A stretch of 26,465 bases of DNA from Baffinella frigidus (taxonomy: Eukaryota > Cryptophyceae > Cryptomonadales > Baffinellaceae). Positions 14,601 to 17,315 of this stretch are shown here, one piece after another. The first letter of the stretch is position 1; each line of letters opens with the position of its first letter. A model generated the notes under the pieces. That model had not been told where the DNA came from, ran no database searches, and was given only the letters and a program-made list of their open reading frames with translations. The position numbers were made by a program, and so were the translations under genes. The stretch lies in the NCBI GenBank assembly GCA_026770585.1, contig MU647591.1:30474-56938 (forward strand). The letters run 5' to 3'.

Positions 14601-17000
14601 TCAATCGACCTCAATCCTGAACCCTAAACTCCAAGCCCAAACCCTCAAAGCCCAAAACCCAAAACCCAAAACCCAAACCCCAAACCATAAACCCCAAACC
14701 CCAACCCCCAACCCCCAAACCCTAAACCCTAAACCCAAATCAAACCAAATCAAACATGGTTCAAACCAAATCAAACATCAAGTCAAACCGAATCATCACA
14801 CTGAAACTGCTCCCACTCGCACAGGGGCTGACGCCGAAGCTCGGGCAGCCTGTGGGCATCAACGCGGTGGCCCGCTCCAACGCACGCGACGTCCTCGCCG
14901 TCGCAAACGACATGGGCCTGGTGCGTTCTTATCGCCGCTCTTTGTACCAGGACGGCGGTTTAAAATGCATGTATATTGTATACAAGTACGTGTACGGCAC
15001 TGTCCTGGTACAAACCGCTGCCCGTGGAGACGCGAGCGGGGATTTATATTATTTATAGCGGTATTAGGTGGCGGGGGCAGCCTGGGGGTCAACGCGGTGG
15101 CCCGCTCCAACGCACGCGACGTCCTCGCCGTCGCAAACGACATGGGCCTGGTACGCGCCGTCCGATTTGTACCAAAACGGTGGTCCGTTTAGTACCAGGA
15201 CGTCCGTTTAGTACCAGGACGGCGGTTTAGAATAAATGTATATTGTATACAAGTACTTGTAGGGCGCTGTCCTGGTACAAAAGGCCTCCCGTGGAGACGC
15301 GAGAAGAGGTTATTAGGTGGGGGAGGCAGCCTGGGGGGGACGATGAGCGGGACCCCAAAACCCGGTTACCCTATAACCCGAACCCTGAACCCTGAACCCA
15401 TGTCAACCTAACCCTGAAACCCTGGAAACCAAACCCTGTAACCTGAAGCCCTATAACCTGATCCCTAAACCCTGAACCAGGTGCGGCAACCCTAAACCCT
15501 GAACCATGAACCCTGAGCCCTGAACCCTGAACCCTGAACCCTGAACCCTGAACCCTGAAACCTGAACCCTGAACCCTAAAACCTGAACCCTAAACCCTGA
15601 ACCTGGACCCCTGAACCCTAAACCCTAAACCCTGAACCTGGACCCCTGAACCCTGATCCCTGAACCTGGACCCCTGAACCCTAAACCCTGAACCCTGAAC
15701 CCTAAACTCTAAACCCTGAACCCTAAACCCTGATCTCTGAACCTTGGCCCCTGAACCCCTGAACCCTGATCCCTGAGCCTTGACCCCTGAACCCTGAACC
15801 CTGAACCCTAAACCCTAAACCTTGAATCCTAAACCCTAAACCCTAAACCCTAATCCCTAACCCCTTACCCCCTCACCACCCTGGACCGTTTCTCGAAACC
15901 AGGTACGGTTATACCAGCTCCCTGAACCCTGACCCCTGAACGCTAATTCCAATACTAATCCCGAAACCTCAAACCCGAAACCCGAAACCCGAAACCAGGT
16001 GCGGTTATACCGGTTCCCGTGCCCATACGTCGGATCCAAGCACAAGCGCTTCGCAGGCCATTCATCCCTCGTCTCGAACTGCAGGTCTTTCTCACGCCAA
16101 AAGTTGACGTGCTTGTACCACGAACCCCGGCTGTCAACTTGGGAATAGTCCGTCAACCCAATAGTCCGTGACCCCAATAGTCCGTGAACCCGAGAGAAGT
16201 CGGATCCAAGCACAAGCGCTTCGCGGGCCATCATCCCTCGTCTCGAATTGCAGGTCCGTCTCATTCCAGGGATGAAGTTTTAGGGGTTACCTGCCCTATT
16301 CAGCCCACCGCCAATCTCGTTTGCACAAGCAAGGCAATTCGAAAGTGTCTCAGTCTCTCTGGGCTCACCAATTTGGTGAGTCCGGGCTCGTTTTGCTCCA
16401 AAGTTGACCGGTTTGCAACACGAACCCAGCATGTCAACTTAAGAATAGTCCGTCAACCCGAGTGAGGCAGGGGCATTCCTCCCTGGTCTCGAACTGCAGG
16501 TCTTTATCACGCCAAAAGTTGACGTGTTTGTACCACGGACCCAGACTGTCAACTTGAGAATAGTCCGTCAACCCGCGTGAGGCGGGTTTGGGTCTTTGCC
16601 ATTCGAGACTTATTCGTGGTTTTGTTTGTGGCCATACAGCGGACTTCGAAGGGATTTTGAATCACCCATAAGCGATGAGACCTAGGACCCTACGGTAGGC
16701 AACCCGTAGGGACATGGGGGGGGGTTCGTACGGATAAGGTAACGGAACGTCGGCCCGATTTGGGCCGAAAATCCCTTCGTGGCCCGCTGTGTGGTCCTTA
16801 TAGATCGTTTGAAAAAGCGCGCGTTCCACAGAAGTTGACTTTCGTCTCCGCGCAGGTCCACCGTCACAGAAATTGACTTTCATCTCCGCATAGGAAGTTG
16901 ACTTTGGCCTGGGCGCAGGTTCACTTTCGACGACAAGTACCTGATCTCGATCGGAGCCCAGGACCGTTGCATCTTCCAGTGGGAACACGTCACGGACTGA
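72..17000 (+). CDS. EML-type WD40/TAPE microtubule-associated protein, 3' part of gene
   Basis: Multi-exon gene, open at the 5' end, TGA at 16998-17000. The joined exons read as the tandem WD40 (TAPE) region of echinoderm microtubule-associated protein-like proteins: AVWDWRKG, DKIFDARFNP, VRHIKFWNIMG, KRGIYGQ, TMLCVAF, GDIYLWKGARL, VLVGTMSNEI, AGAEVWGLDTHPS, DKTVRVYRV, LKFSPDGRFLA, THLDWSEDG, WASWTCISGW, GINAVARSN, AGHSSLVSN and IFQWEHVTD, in the family's order. EML proteins bind microtubules through this region and act at spindles and cilia (family knowledge). About 505 codons are visible; the N-terminal part is missing. Every junction is phase-consistent except around exon 15. Third codon positions are strongly G/C, unlike the A/C-rich introns. 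Family assignment is from recognition, not a search. Confidence 0.9.
258..315 (+). CDS. EML exon 2
   Basis: Acceptor CGCAG at 253-257, phase 0. Encodes VATVGLDLDHSIAVWDWRK plus one base. The DHSIAVWDW motif is diagnostic of EML propellers (compare S.EHMLTVWDWQK in animal EMLs). Donor AAAG/GTGCTT at 316. A second copy of its 3' half lies in the next intron at 484-526. Confidence 0.9.
374..430. repeat. Small palindromic element in intron 2
   Basis: Arms CCCTTGATTT and AAATCAAGGG enclose an inner hairpin GTCGCCGGA/TCCGGCGAC. It sits between exon 2 and its echo. No coding capacity. MITE-like by structure only. Confidence 0.7.
484..526 (+). pseudogene. Echo of exon 2, 3' half
   Basis: Copy of exon 2 from LDLDHSI to the donor (LVLDHSIDVWDWRKG), followed by the same GTGCTTCCCCC intron start. 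The frame upstream of it contains a TGA, so it is unlikely to be used as a full exon. It follows a small palindromic element at 374-430. Confidence 0.85.
714..816 (+). CDS. EML exon 3
   Basis: Acceptor ACAG at 710-713. Two bases complete a Gly codon, then TRIATSMGSSDKIFDARFNP and on to VLVTCGVRHI, ending with two bases of a Lys codon. Donor AA/GTCTCAACC at 817. DKIFDARFNP...TCGVRHIKFW is the best-conserved EML signature in the window. Confidence 0.93.
1049..1106 (+). CDS. EML exon 4
   Basis: Acceptor CCGCAG ending at 1048. One base completes Lys, then FWNIMGDNQLKSKRGIYGQ. This continues HIKFW and the EML K.GIFGK motif. Ends in phase 0 at CAG/GTTCC. Confidence 0.93.
1107..1531 (+). repeat. 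Intron 4: heptamer array with two exon 5 echoes
   Basis: Filled with CCATAAA, CCCGGAA and CCCTAAA heptamers. Two partial copies of the start of exon 5, each with the acceptor (CAG then GAGGGGGTGC), lie at 1223-1244 and 1395-1437. The second reaches TMLCVAFTD and has a synonymous CTA for CTG before dissolving into heptamers. Confidence 0.8.
1532..1600 (+). CDS. EML exon 5
   Basis: Acceptor TTGCAG ending at 1531. 23 codons, EGVQHTMLCVAFTDAGLALT then GAQ, phase 0 at both ends. Donor CAG/GTACCT. Matches EML ...QTMLC.AF....TGA.NGD. Chosen over three nearby copies because it alone has acceptor, full length and donor. Confidence 0.88.
1806..1863 (+). pseudogene. Echo of exon 5, nearly complete
   Basis: Reads EGVQHTMRCVAFTDALKGAQ and ends CAG/GTCC. 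Relative to exon 5 it lacks three codons in frame, has synonymous changes (GGC/GGT, GCC/GCA), a Leu to Arg and a Thr to Lys change. The AG directly before it is two bases off, so use as an exon would shift the frame. It follows a G-rich, reversed-orientation heptamer tract (about 1640-1800). Confidence 0.8.
2140..2190 (+). CDS. EML exon 6
   Basis: Acceptor AACAG ending at 2139. 17 codons SGDIYLWKGARLEWQFE, phase 0-0. Donor GAG/GTCCAT. Continues GAQ|SGDIYLW, the EML (N)GDVY.W strand. Confidence 0.9.
2302..2321 (+). pseudogene. Echo of exon 6, last 20 bases plus donor
   Basis: An exact copy of GCCTCGAGTGGCAGTTCGAG followed by GTAC. Between exon 6 and this copy lies a palindromic insert at about 2230-2272 with arms of the GTTTGTACCAG..CTGGTACAAA type. 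Confidence 0.85.
2717..2852. repeat. MITE-like inverted repeat in intron 6
   Basis: Arm GGACCATACCAGAATCTGTC is matched by an inverted GACAGATTCTGTCTTGGTCC about 90 bases later. The interior carries a duplicated TAAGATAGC. No coding capacity. Confidence 0.7.
3203..3400 (+). pseudogene. Echo of exon 7 split by a family A element
   Basis: GCAG followed by an exon 7-like start (EAPVFAIPTY) at 3203-3232. A 150-base palindromic element follows (3233-3382, ends CACACAGCGGGCT/CGCCGTGTGG). The exon then resumes as CCTGACGGCGTTGTTTCCG, matching PDGFVS of the real exon. The element clearly inserted into an existing exon copy. Confidence 0.85.
3233..3382. mobile_element. MITE family A, copy 1
   Basis: Terminal inverted repeats CACACAGCGG.../...CCGTGTGG. 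The interior is itself hairpin-rich (CTAGGACCCTACCATAGG, GGGACATAGGGGGGTTCC) and ends GCCGAAAATCTCTTCGTAG. Other copies or pieces lie at 3639-3727, 9682-9758, 16633-16794, 20957-20993 and 24570-24728. No transposase: non-autonomous. Confidence 0.8.
3599..3727 (+). pseudogene. Second echo of exon 7 with half a family A element
   Basis: GCAG then EAHIGPVFAIPTY (3599-3638), then the 5' half of a family A element starting at the same exon position as in the first echo, breaking off in the G run near 3727. Sharing the insertion point implies that the exon copy was duplicated after the insertion. Confidence 0.8.
3763..3823 (+). CDS. EML exon 7
   Basis: Acceptor CCCAG ending at 3762. EAHIGPVFAISTYPDGFVSG plus one base. 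Donor GGCG/GTAAAC. Equivalent to EML AH.G.VF......G..(S/T)GGKD. It is the only uninterrupted copy of three. Confidence 0.9.
3932..3978 (+). CDS. EML exon 8 (copy a)
   Basis: Acceptor CCAG ending at 3931. Two bases complete Gly, then KDGRARLWSGLDPVK. Donor AAA/GTACCACC. Together with exon 7 it gives the GGKDG...LW WD40 blade edge. A second intact copy of equal length is at 4177-4223. Confidence 0.87.
4177..4223 (+). CDS. EML exon 8 (copy b), candidate alternative exon
   Basis: 47 bases, the same length as copy a, with acceptor ATTAG and donor AAG/GTACCACC. Encodes the same peptide except Arg to Leu (KDGLARLWSGLDPVK). Of five base differences four are third-position synonymous. Including both copies would shift the frame (94 bases), so use must be exclusive if both are real. 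The separating 198 bases hold three copies of AAAACRCACCTTTTCG. Confidence 0.6.
4240..4590 (+). repeat. Heptamer-rich stretch of intron 8
   Basis: CCCCAAA units (about 4280-4345), then CCCTAAA, then CCCTAGA units (about 4500-4550). Local blocks share one variant before switching to another. No gene seen. Confidence 0.8.
4825..4938 (+). CDS. EML exon 9
   Basis: Acceptor CCGCAG ending at 4824. 38 codons: VFDFSSTTVASSISTRIRSV then AWKDGHVLVGTMSNEIFE. Phase 0-0, donor GAG/GTGGCC. Matches the EML blade ...IRAV......LVGT..N.I. It is the longest exon of the gene here. Two element-split echoes follow. Confidence 0.92.
5010..5045. repeat. Hairpin with GGTCACGT arm start
   Basis: AGCCCGCGGATATCCGCGGGCT palindrome following TTGGTCACGT. 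It shares the GGTCACG beginning and flanking GTACNAGTCACGGGC with hairpins at about 5370-5403, 12810-12850, 22778-22810 and 24971-25008, pointing to one element superfamily. Confidence 0.6.
5080..5278 (+). pseudogene. Echo of exon 9 split by an element
   Basis: KDGHV-like start at 5080-5128 with an in-frame TGA, then an element at 5131-5264 (arms GGAAACGGTTTTAATTTAAA and its inverse), then the exon end GAGATCTTCGAG/GTGCAG. GATCT occurs on both sides and may be a target duplication. Confidence 0.8.
5464..5678 (+). pseudogene. Second echo of exon 9 split by a different element
   Basis: GCGTGGAAGGACGGTCACGTGCTT (5464-5487), then an unrelated palindromic element at about 5490-5646 (arms GGTCGGATAGCGAGGGGGCAAA/ inverse), then GTCGGGACCATGTCCATTGAAATCTTCGAG/GTGATC. 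Both ends match exon 9; one base in the 3' piece is synonymous (GGA/GGG). Confidence 0.82.
5725..6315 (+). repeat. Degenerate 18-base minisatellite before exon 10
   Basis: Units of the type CTGACGTTGGATCCATTC recur at about 5735-5765, 5930-6000, 6150-6250 and 6275-6300. The unit resembles the 3' end of intron 9 itself (CTGACGCTGGAGCCGTTGTCATTTCAG), which suggests it grew from the acceptor region. A hairpin GCCAAGGTCGA/TCGACCTTGGC lies at about 6032-6064. Confidence 0.7.
5761..5930. mobile_element. MITE-like element, long palindrome
   Basis: Arms of about 77 bases starting GTTAATAGG and ending CTATTAAC, with a CTAGGACCTCCTACCGTAGG inner block. The 18-base sequence GTTGGATCCATTCGTGAC flanks both sides (5743-5760, 5931-5948). 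Because this is also the local minisatellite unit, it may not be a target-site duplication. Confidence 0.75.
6318..6368 (+). pseudogene. Echo of the start of exon 10
   Basis: The same GCCGTTGTCATTTCAG acceptor as exon 10, then VDGRTMTQRLMTQSHAG, one Glu to Gly and one synonymous CAG/CAA change. It then diverges into CTGTTGCGAGCC. Confidence 0.88.
6453..6547 (+). repeat. AG and GT/CG dinucleotide microsatellite
   Basis: (AG)n, then (GT)n, then (GC)n and (AG)n again, just upstream of the exon 10 acceptor. No gene. Confidence 0.95.
6586..6675 (+). CDS. EML exon 10
   Basis: Acceptor TTTCAG ending at 6585. 30 codons: VDERTMTQRLMTQSHAGAEV then WGLDTHPSQA. Phase 0-0, donor GCG/GTAATT. Equivalent to EML ..QGH.(D/E)GE.WGLATHP. 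I chose the upstream AG, which adds VDERTMTQRLMTQ in frame, over the AG at 6623-6624. Confidence 0.9.
6803..6862 (+). pseudogene. Echo of exon 10, 3' part
   Basis: Reads QSRAGAEVWGVDTRSSEA and ends GCG/GCAAGC, so the donor would be GC. Unlike other echoes, its changes are mostly amino-acid changing, so it looks unconstrained. Confidence 0.8.
6870..7120 (+). repeat. CACTGAA/CACTCAA heptamer block in intron 10
   Basis: AACACTG and AACACTC units replace CCCTAAA here, with a CAACCCT run near 7020-7045. No gene. Confidence 0.85.
7172..7213 (+). pseudogene. Echo of the start of exon 11
   Basis: Acceptor AACAG, then VFFTGGEDKTVRVY. Differences from exon 11: three synonymous (GTG/GTT, GGA/GGC, GTG/GTC) and one Val to Phe. 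It is interrupted after GTGTAC by an inverted-repeat element. Confidence 0.88.
7214..7460. mobile_element. MITE-like element between echo and exon 11
   Basis: Arms ATTTGATCTTAAGTGAACCG and the inverse GTTCACTTAAGATCAAAT, about 35 bases each, with TGTAC next to each end. It fills most of the space between the echo and exon 11. The interior is heptamer-rich (CATAAAA units). Confidence 0.75.
7473..7557 (+). CDS. EML exon 11
   Basis: Acceptor TTACAG ending at 7472. VFVTGGEDKTVRVYRVSSRK then PLLVRELE plus one base. Donor GAAG/GTCCGC. GGEDKTVRVY is a textbook WD40 D-x-T-(V/I)-(R/K)-(V/L) strand, matching EML ..A.DRQV.LW. Confidence 0.92.
7686..7754 (+). pseudogene. Echo of exon 11, 3' part
   Basis: The exon from EDKTVRVY to its end is copied exactly, followed by the same GTCCGCCTATT. 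Between exon and echo sits an element at about 7572-7671 with arms GGCAGTTGACTAA/TTAGTCAACTGCC. Confidence 0.9.
7920..8207 (+). pseudogene. Two echoes of the start of exon 12
   Basis: CAG then CGGGCGGTCAGTAGCCGATAAC at 7920-7943 and CAG then CGGGTGGGCGATCGGTCGCCTGT at 8184-8207 both imitate exon 12's CGGGCGTGCGGTCAGTAGCC. Both fade into pure CCCTAAA arrays (about 8030-8170). Confidence 0.7.
8299..8366 (+). CDS. EML exon 12
   Basis: Acceptor ACGCAG ending at 8298. Two bases complete Ala, then GVRSVAYNHDASLLACGLIT then GQ. Donor CAA/GTAATT. WD40 strand pattern S(V)AY..D...LA.GL, matching EML ..C.DFHPSG.VVA.G...G. Confidence 0.9.
8438..8570 (+). pseudogene. Three echoes of the end of exon 12
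   Basis: GGCCTGGTCGCAGGCCAA/GTAA (8438-8455), GGCCTCATCACTGGCCAA/GTAC (8492-8509) and GGCCTCGTCACATGCCAA/GTAA (8553-8570) each repeat exon 12's final GLITGQ and donor. They recur about 55-60 bases apart with telomere-like spacers. Confidence 0.85.
8795..8827 (+). CDS. EML exon 13 (33-base exon)
   Basis: Acceptor ACCAG ending at 8794. Eleven codons VIILEPKRLEQ, phase 0-0, donor CAG/GTCCG. Fits the EML strand (W)FVLDA....(V) after the G..(S/T)G turn. The short length lowers confidence, but phase and homology agree. Confidence 0.75.
8828..9460 (+). repeat. Telomere-like heptamer array, intron 13
   Basis: CCCCAAA, CCAGAAA, CCCGAAA and CCCTACA blocks, each locally homogeneous. No gene seen. The tail (about 9440-9640) is unique-looking with short direct repeats TGTAAAGTGACTCT/TGTGAAGCGACTCT. 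Confidence 0.85.
9645..9758 (+). pseudogene. Echo of the start of exon 14 plus family A fragment
   Basis: AAAAG then VCVQHARSTPI (9645-9679), then the inner/3' half of a family A element (CTTATCCGTAGGAACCCC through CTAGGGCTTATCGC). The real acceptor and exon 14 follow at 9772. Confidence 0.85.
9772..9855 (+). CDS. EML exon 14
   Basis: Acceptor CAACAG ending at 9771. 28 codons: VCVRHARSSPILDLKFSPDG then RFLATCSQ. Phase 0-0, donor CAG/GTTTAC. LKFSPDGRFLA is a canonical WD40 blade strand. Confidence 0.93.
9891..10096. mobile_element. MITE family B, copy 1
   Basis: Arms CTATTGTCGAAATGG/CCATTTCGACAATAG, then GCGCGGAATCGAGGTCAGGTC on the left and GACCTGACCTCGA..TTTTTTCCGCGCGG on the right. A second copy lies at about 21012-21234. 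The central part holds TATCTTAGGCATG. No ORF of note. Confidence 0.85.
10180..10384. mobile_element. MITE-like element abutting exon 15
   Basis: Arms CATACTAGTACAGTCCACCT..CCTAACACA and TGTGTTAGGGTAGGTCCACTGTAGTATG. Inner copies of ACACATACTTACCCTCCACACATACTCC are also inverted. Its right end runs straight into the probable exon 15, and CTGTAG in the arm is the only AG close to that exon. Confidence 0.8.
10391..10420 (+). CDS. EML exon 15, probable, borders unresolved
   Basis: The reading ETTNYLFLEE fits the EML strand (S)HDN.IYLY between exon 14's ATCSQ and exon 16. The only nearby acceptor (CTGTAG at the element end, 10380) would put it in the wrong frame with phase-0 exon 14, and the 3' side (GAG/GGCAAA) has no GT. 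GC or other non-canonical splicing, or damage by the abutting element, are possible. Left border chosen at the frame-supporting codon only. Confidence 0.35.
10421..10900 (+). repeat. CCCCAAA array and ACACAACAC microsatellite
   Basis: About 260 bases of CCCCAAA, CCACACC and related units, then ACACACAACAC repeats (about 10715-10775) and CCCCAAACA units. Long frames across it on both strands are repeat translations, not genes. Confidence 0.9.
10949..10993 (+). CDS. EML exon 16 (copy a)
   Basis: Acceptor ATCAG ending at 10948. 15 codons EGSLDVYEALVDFEL, phase 0-0, donor CTC/GTACTC. It supplies the short variable loop before the next blade (compare Y.R.G.C.GHSS.I in EMLs). Support comes mainly from phase, splice sites and a conserved second copy. 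Confidence 0.7.
11000..11700 (+). repeat. CCCTAAA telomere-like arrays, intron 16
   Basis: The purest stretches lie at about 11100-11150 and 11218-11270, then CCCTACA units (about 11560-11608) and CCCTCAA units (about 11635-11690). Interrupted by exon 16 copy b. No other gene. Confidence 0.85.
11329..11358 (+). CDS. EML exon 16 (copy b), candidate alternative exon
   Basis: TTCAG then EGALDVDFEL, donor CTT/GTACTC. Relative to copy a it lacks 15 bases (five codons) in frame, has two synonymous changes (GAT/GAC, CTC/CTT) and one Ser to Ala. Both splice sites are kept, and either copy alone keeps the frame. Confidence 0.5.
11865..12193 (+). repeat. Repeated acceptor-region module before exon 17
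   Basis: At least seven copies of (CTGATAA)GAGACTATTGGGCGCAGGT or near variants (about 11866, 11978, 12068, 12090, 12118, 12143, 12168), some followed by the exon 17 start GTCGGGACCGCGTC (12000-12053 is the longest). The module is the branch/acceptor region plus exon edge. An element with arms GTTGACTGGTTTGTACCAG... lies near 11907-11945. Confidence 0.8.
12194..12295 (+). CDS. EML exon 17
   Basis: Acceptor GCGCAG ending at 12193. 34 codons: VGTASTTEGCALTHLDWSED then GLYIQTDNSAKLHQ. Phase 0-0, donor CAG/GTTTGG. (I/L)THLDWS.D...I.(S/T)(N/D)S is one of the most conserved EML blades. Confidence 0.95.
12296..12500 (+). repeat. G-rich, reversed telomere-like tract
   Basis: GGTGTAGGGT and GGGTTTAGG units: the heptamer is on the opposite strand compared with most introns of this gene. 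Other reversed tracts lie at about 1640-1800, 12915-13045, 18200-18440 and 22965-23065. Confidence 0.85.
12537..12641. other. Assembly gap (Ns)
   Basis: 105 consecutive Ns in intron 17, inside an insert within an exon echo. Both flanks are GC-rich and hairpin-prone, a common cause of such gaps. Confidence 1.
12642..12686 (+). other. tRNA-like T-arm (box B) next to the gap
   Basis: CGTCGTGGGTTCGAGCCCAC contains a GGTTCGAGCCC close to the Pol III box B consensus in a GTGGG/CCCAC stem, followed by a TTTTT run. The loop is six bases, one short of a normal T-loop, and everything 5' is in the gap. It may be a tRNA-derived SINE or pseudogene, or chance. Confidence 0.25.
12749..12917. mobile_element. 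MITE family J, copy 1
   Basis: Ends CCACACGAGGCTATTC and GGATAGCCTCGTGTGG, with a central hairpin of the GTCACGTGG type (GTCATGTGGCTACATGG/ CAGCCACGTGACC) flanked by CATATGG and TTTAAA-like words. Copy 2 is at 13574-13754. Confidence 0.8.
13188..13241 (+). pseudogene. Echo of the start of exon 18
   Basis: GGCAG then YWDALSVLEKRDMEEMLS. Differences from exon 18: four synonymous (GAT/GAC, CTG/CTC twice, TCA/TCT) and one Ala to Met. It diverges after CTCTCT. Confidence 0.9.
13558..13793 (+). pseudogene. Echo of exon 18 split by a family J element
   Basis: CCAG then TGTTGGGACGCGCTGTC (13558-13573), element 13574-13754, then GTTGGTGCTGGAGAAGAGAG continuing to GAGGAGATGCT with a frameshift. Another short copy, TACTGGGACGCAG, is at 13877-13889. 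Confidence 0.88.
13574..13754. mobile_element. MITE family J, copy 2
   Basis: 26-base arms CCACACGAGGCTATCCATGC... / inverse. The centre is a perfect hairpin at 13633-13672 (GATCACGTTTCCGTACGGA/TCCGTACGGAAACGTGATC). It sits inside an exon 18 echo. Confidence 0.85.
13941..14042 (+). CDS. EML exon 18
   Basis: Acceptor GAACAG ending at 13940. 34 codons: YWDALSVLEKRDAEEMLSRA then EWASWTCISGWSVQ. Phase 0-0, donor CAG/GTTTGC. (D)W.(T/S)WTC..G(F/W).VQ is an EML landmark. It follows exon 17's LHQ as in Y.ILYWD.... Confidence 0.94.
14070..14350. repeat. Inverted/direct repeat around an exon 18 echo
   Basis: CTCACCAGTTACCAAGTACTTGATCA occurs twice (about 14080, 14268). The TTACTTAC/AACTAACTAATTAAC tail of the first is inverted as GTAAGTAAGTGAG/GTTAGTTAATTAG in the second. 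Between them lies an exact echo of exon 18's end, GCTTCCTGGACG..GTCCAG/GTGCGC (14169-14206). Confidence 0.85.
14380..14520 (+). repeat. CCATAAA then CCCCAAA arrays, intron 18
   Basis: Two homogeneous heptamer blocks back to back. No gene. Confidence 0.9.
14567..14605 (+). pseudogene. Echo of the start of exon 19
   Basis: ACAG then GLMPKLGQPVGIN. Over 13 codons it has six synonymous codon changes (CTG/TTA, CTC/CTG, GGG/GGT, CAG/CAA, GTG/GTC, AAC/AAT) and one Thr to Met. It then becomes CGACCTCAATCC. Confidence 0.9.
14825..14920 (+). CDS. EML exon 19
   Basis: Acceptor GCACAG ending at 14824. 32 codons: GLTPKLGQPVGINAVARSNA then RDVLAVANDMGL. Phase 0-0, donor CTG/GTGCGT. Matches EML .GTDINAL.RS.....(I/L)AVADD...(V). 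The intron begins GTGCG and the next exon also begins GTGCGG. Confidence 0.95.
14943..15020. repeat. Palindromic element of the TTTGTACCAGGACGG type
   Basis: TTTGTACCAGGACGGCGGTTTAAAATGCATGTATATTGTATACAAG...CTGTCCTGGTACAAA. A second copy lies at about 15198-15282, each just downstream of an exon 19 3' end. Confidence 0.8.
15078..15150 (+). pseudogene. Echo of exon 19, 3' part
   Basis: From QPVGINAVARS onward the copy is exact except for a two-base deletion and changes near the start that break the frame; donor CTG/GTACGC. A shorter third piece (GGCAGCCTGGGG) is near 15325. Confidence 0.88.
15350..15880 (+). repeat. CCCTGAA-dominated telomere-like array, intron 19
   Basis: About 500 bases of CCCTGAA/CCCTAAA heptamers. 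Short exon 20-start echoes (CAG-GTGCGGCAA at 15481; CAG-GTACGGTTATACCAGCTCCC at 15903) are embedded. No other gene. Confidence 0.88.
15999..16084 (+). CDS. EML exon 20
   Basis: Acceptor AACCAG ending at 15998. VRLYRFPCPYVGSKHKRFAG then HSSLVSNC plus two bases of an Arg codon. Donor GCAG/GTCTTT. Matches EML V.L(F/Y).(Y/F)PC.......K...HSS.V(T/S)N. Confidence 0.95.
16095..16580. repeat. Three copies of an AAAGTTGAC...GTCAACTT element
   Basis: CGCCAAAAGTTGACGTGCTTGTACCACGAACC..GGCTGTCAACTTGGGAATAGTCCGTCAACCC at about 16097, 16403 and 16512. Each follows an exon 20 3' end or echo, so exon edge and element were duplicated together. Confidence 0.8.
16199..16253 (+). pseudogene. Echo of exon 20, 3' part
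   Basis: GTCGGATCCAAGCACAAGCG through GAATTGCAG/GTCCGT, with synonymous GCA/GCG and AAC/AAT changes and a frame-breaking 1-base loss in CATTCATCC. A further echo, CAGGGGCATTCCTCCCTGGT..CTGCAG/GTCTTT, is at 16468-16499. Confidence 0.88.
16633..16794. mobile_element. MITE family A, copy 4 (full length)
   Basis: ATACAGCGGACTTCGAAGGGATTTT ... AAAATCCCTTCGTGGCCCGCTGTGTGG with the conserved core CTAGGACCCTACGGTAGGCAACCCGTAGGGACAT. Confidence 0.85.
16919..17000 (+). CDS. EML exon 21, C-terminus and stop
   Basis: Acceptor GCGCAG ending at 16918. One base completes Arg, then FTFDDKYLISIGAQDRCIFQ then WEHVTD and TGA. Matches the EML C-terminus (V.FT..D..LIS.GG.D..I.QW). The end of the protein is therefore at the family's usual place. 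Confidence 0.95.
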
Positions 17001-17009
17001 GCACCCACC

Positions 17010-17131
17010 AGCCCTCCGAGACGGACCAAATCGAGGCTGGAGCATGTGCCAATTCCTCGGGCGGCACCTTCGAAAACGAATGTGCCGCCCGAGGAAATGG
17101 CTCCAAACAATCGTCGATTTGGTCCGCCTCG
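17010..17131. mobile_element. MITE family K just after the EML stop codon
   Basis: Arms CCTCCGAGACGGACCAAATCGA and TCGATTTGGTCCGCCTCGGAGG with an inner hairpin CCTCGGGCGGCAC/GTGCCGCCCGAGG. The ends resemble the GACCAAATCGAC..GGAGCCATTTT repeats at 23508-23985. Confidence 0.85.
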
Positions 17132-17173
17132 GAGGACCGTTGCATCTTCCAGTGGGAGCACGTAACCGACTGA
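17132..17173 (+). pseudogene. Echo of the EML C-terminus
   Basis: EDRCIFQWEHVTD followed by TGA at 17171-17173. Against exon 21: three synonymous changes (GAA/GAG, GTC/GTA, ACG/ACC) and Gln to Glu. It starts immediately after the family K element, so the element lies between or inside two copies of the last exon. Confidence 0.9.
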
Positions 17174-17315
17174 AAATCAAATATATTTGATTACAAATAT
17201 GTTCAGTTCTAGGACCTAAAACCTGGGAGGGGGGGCGTCTCCTTATAAGCGAGGTACCCGTGTATGCCTCGAGGCATAGGAACCTAGGGTGGTCCTAGCA
17301 CTCTGTGAGGACGTA

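Noticed and set aside
72-17000. A real chromosome end, given the telomere-like repeats
   Set aside because: Arrays are short, interspersed with exons in phase, in both orientations and highly degenerate, so they are internal repeats rather than a telomere.
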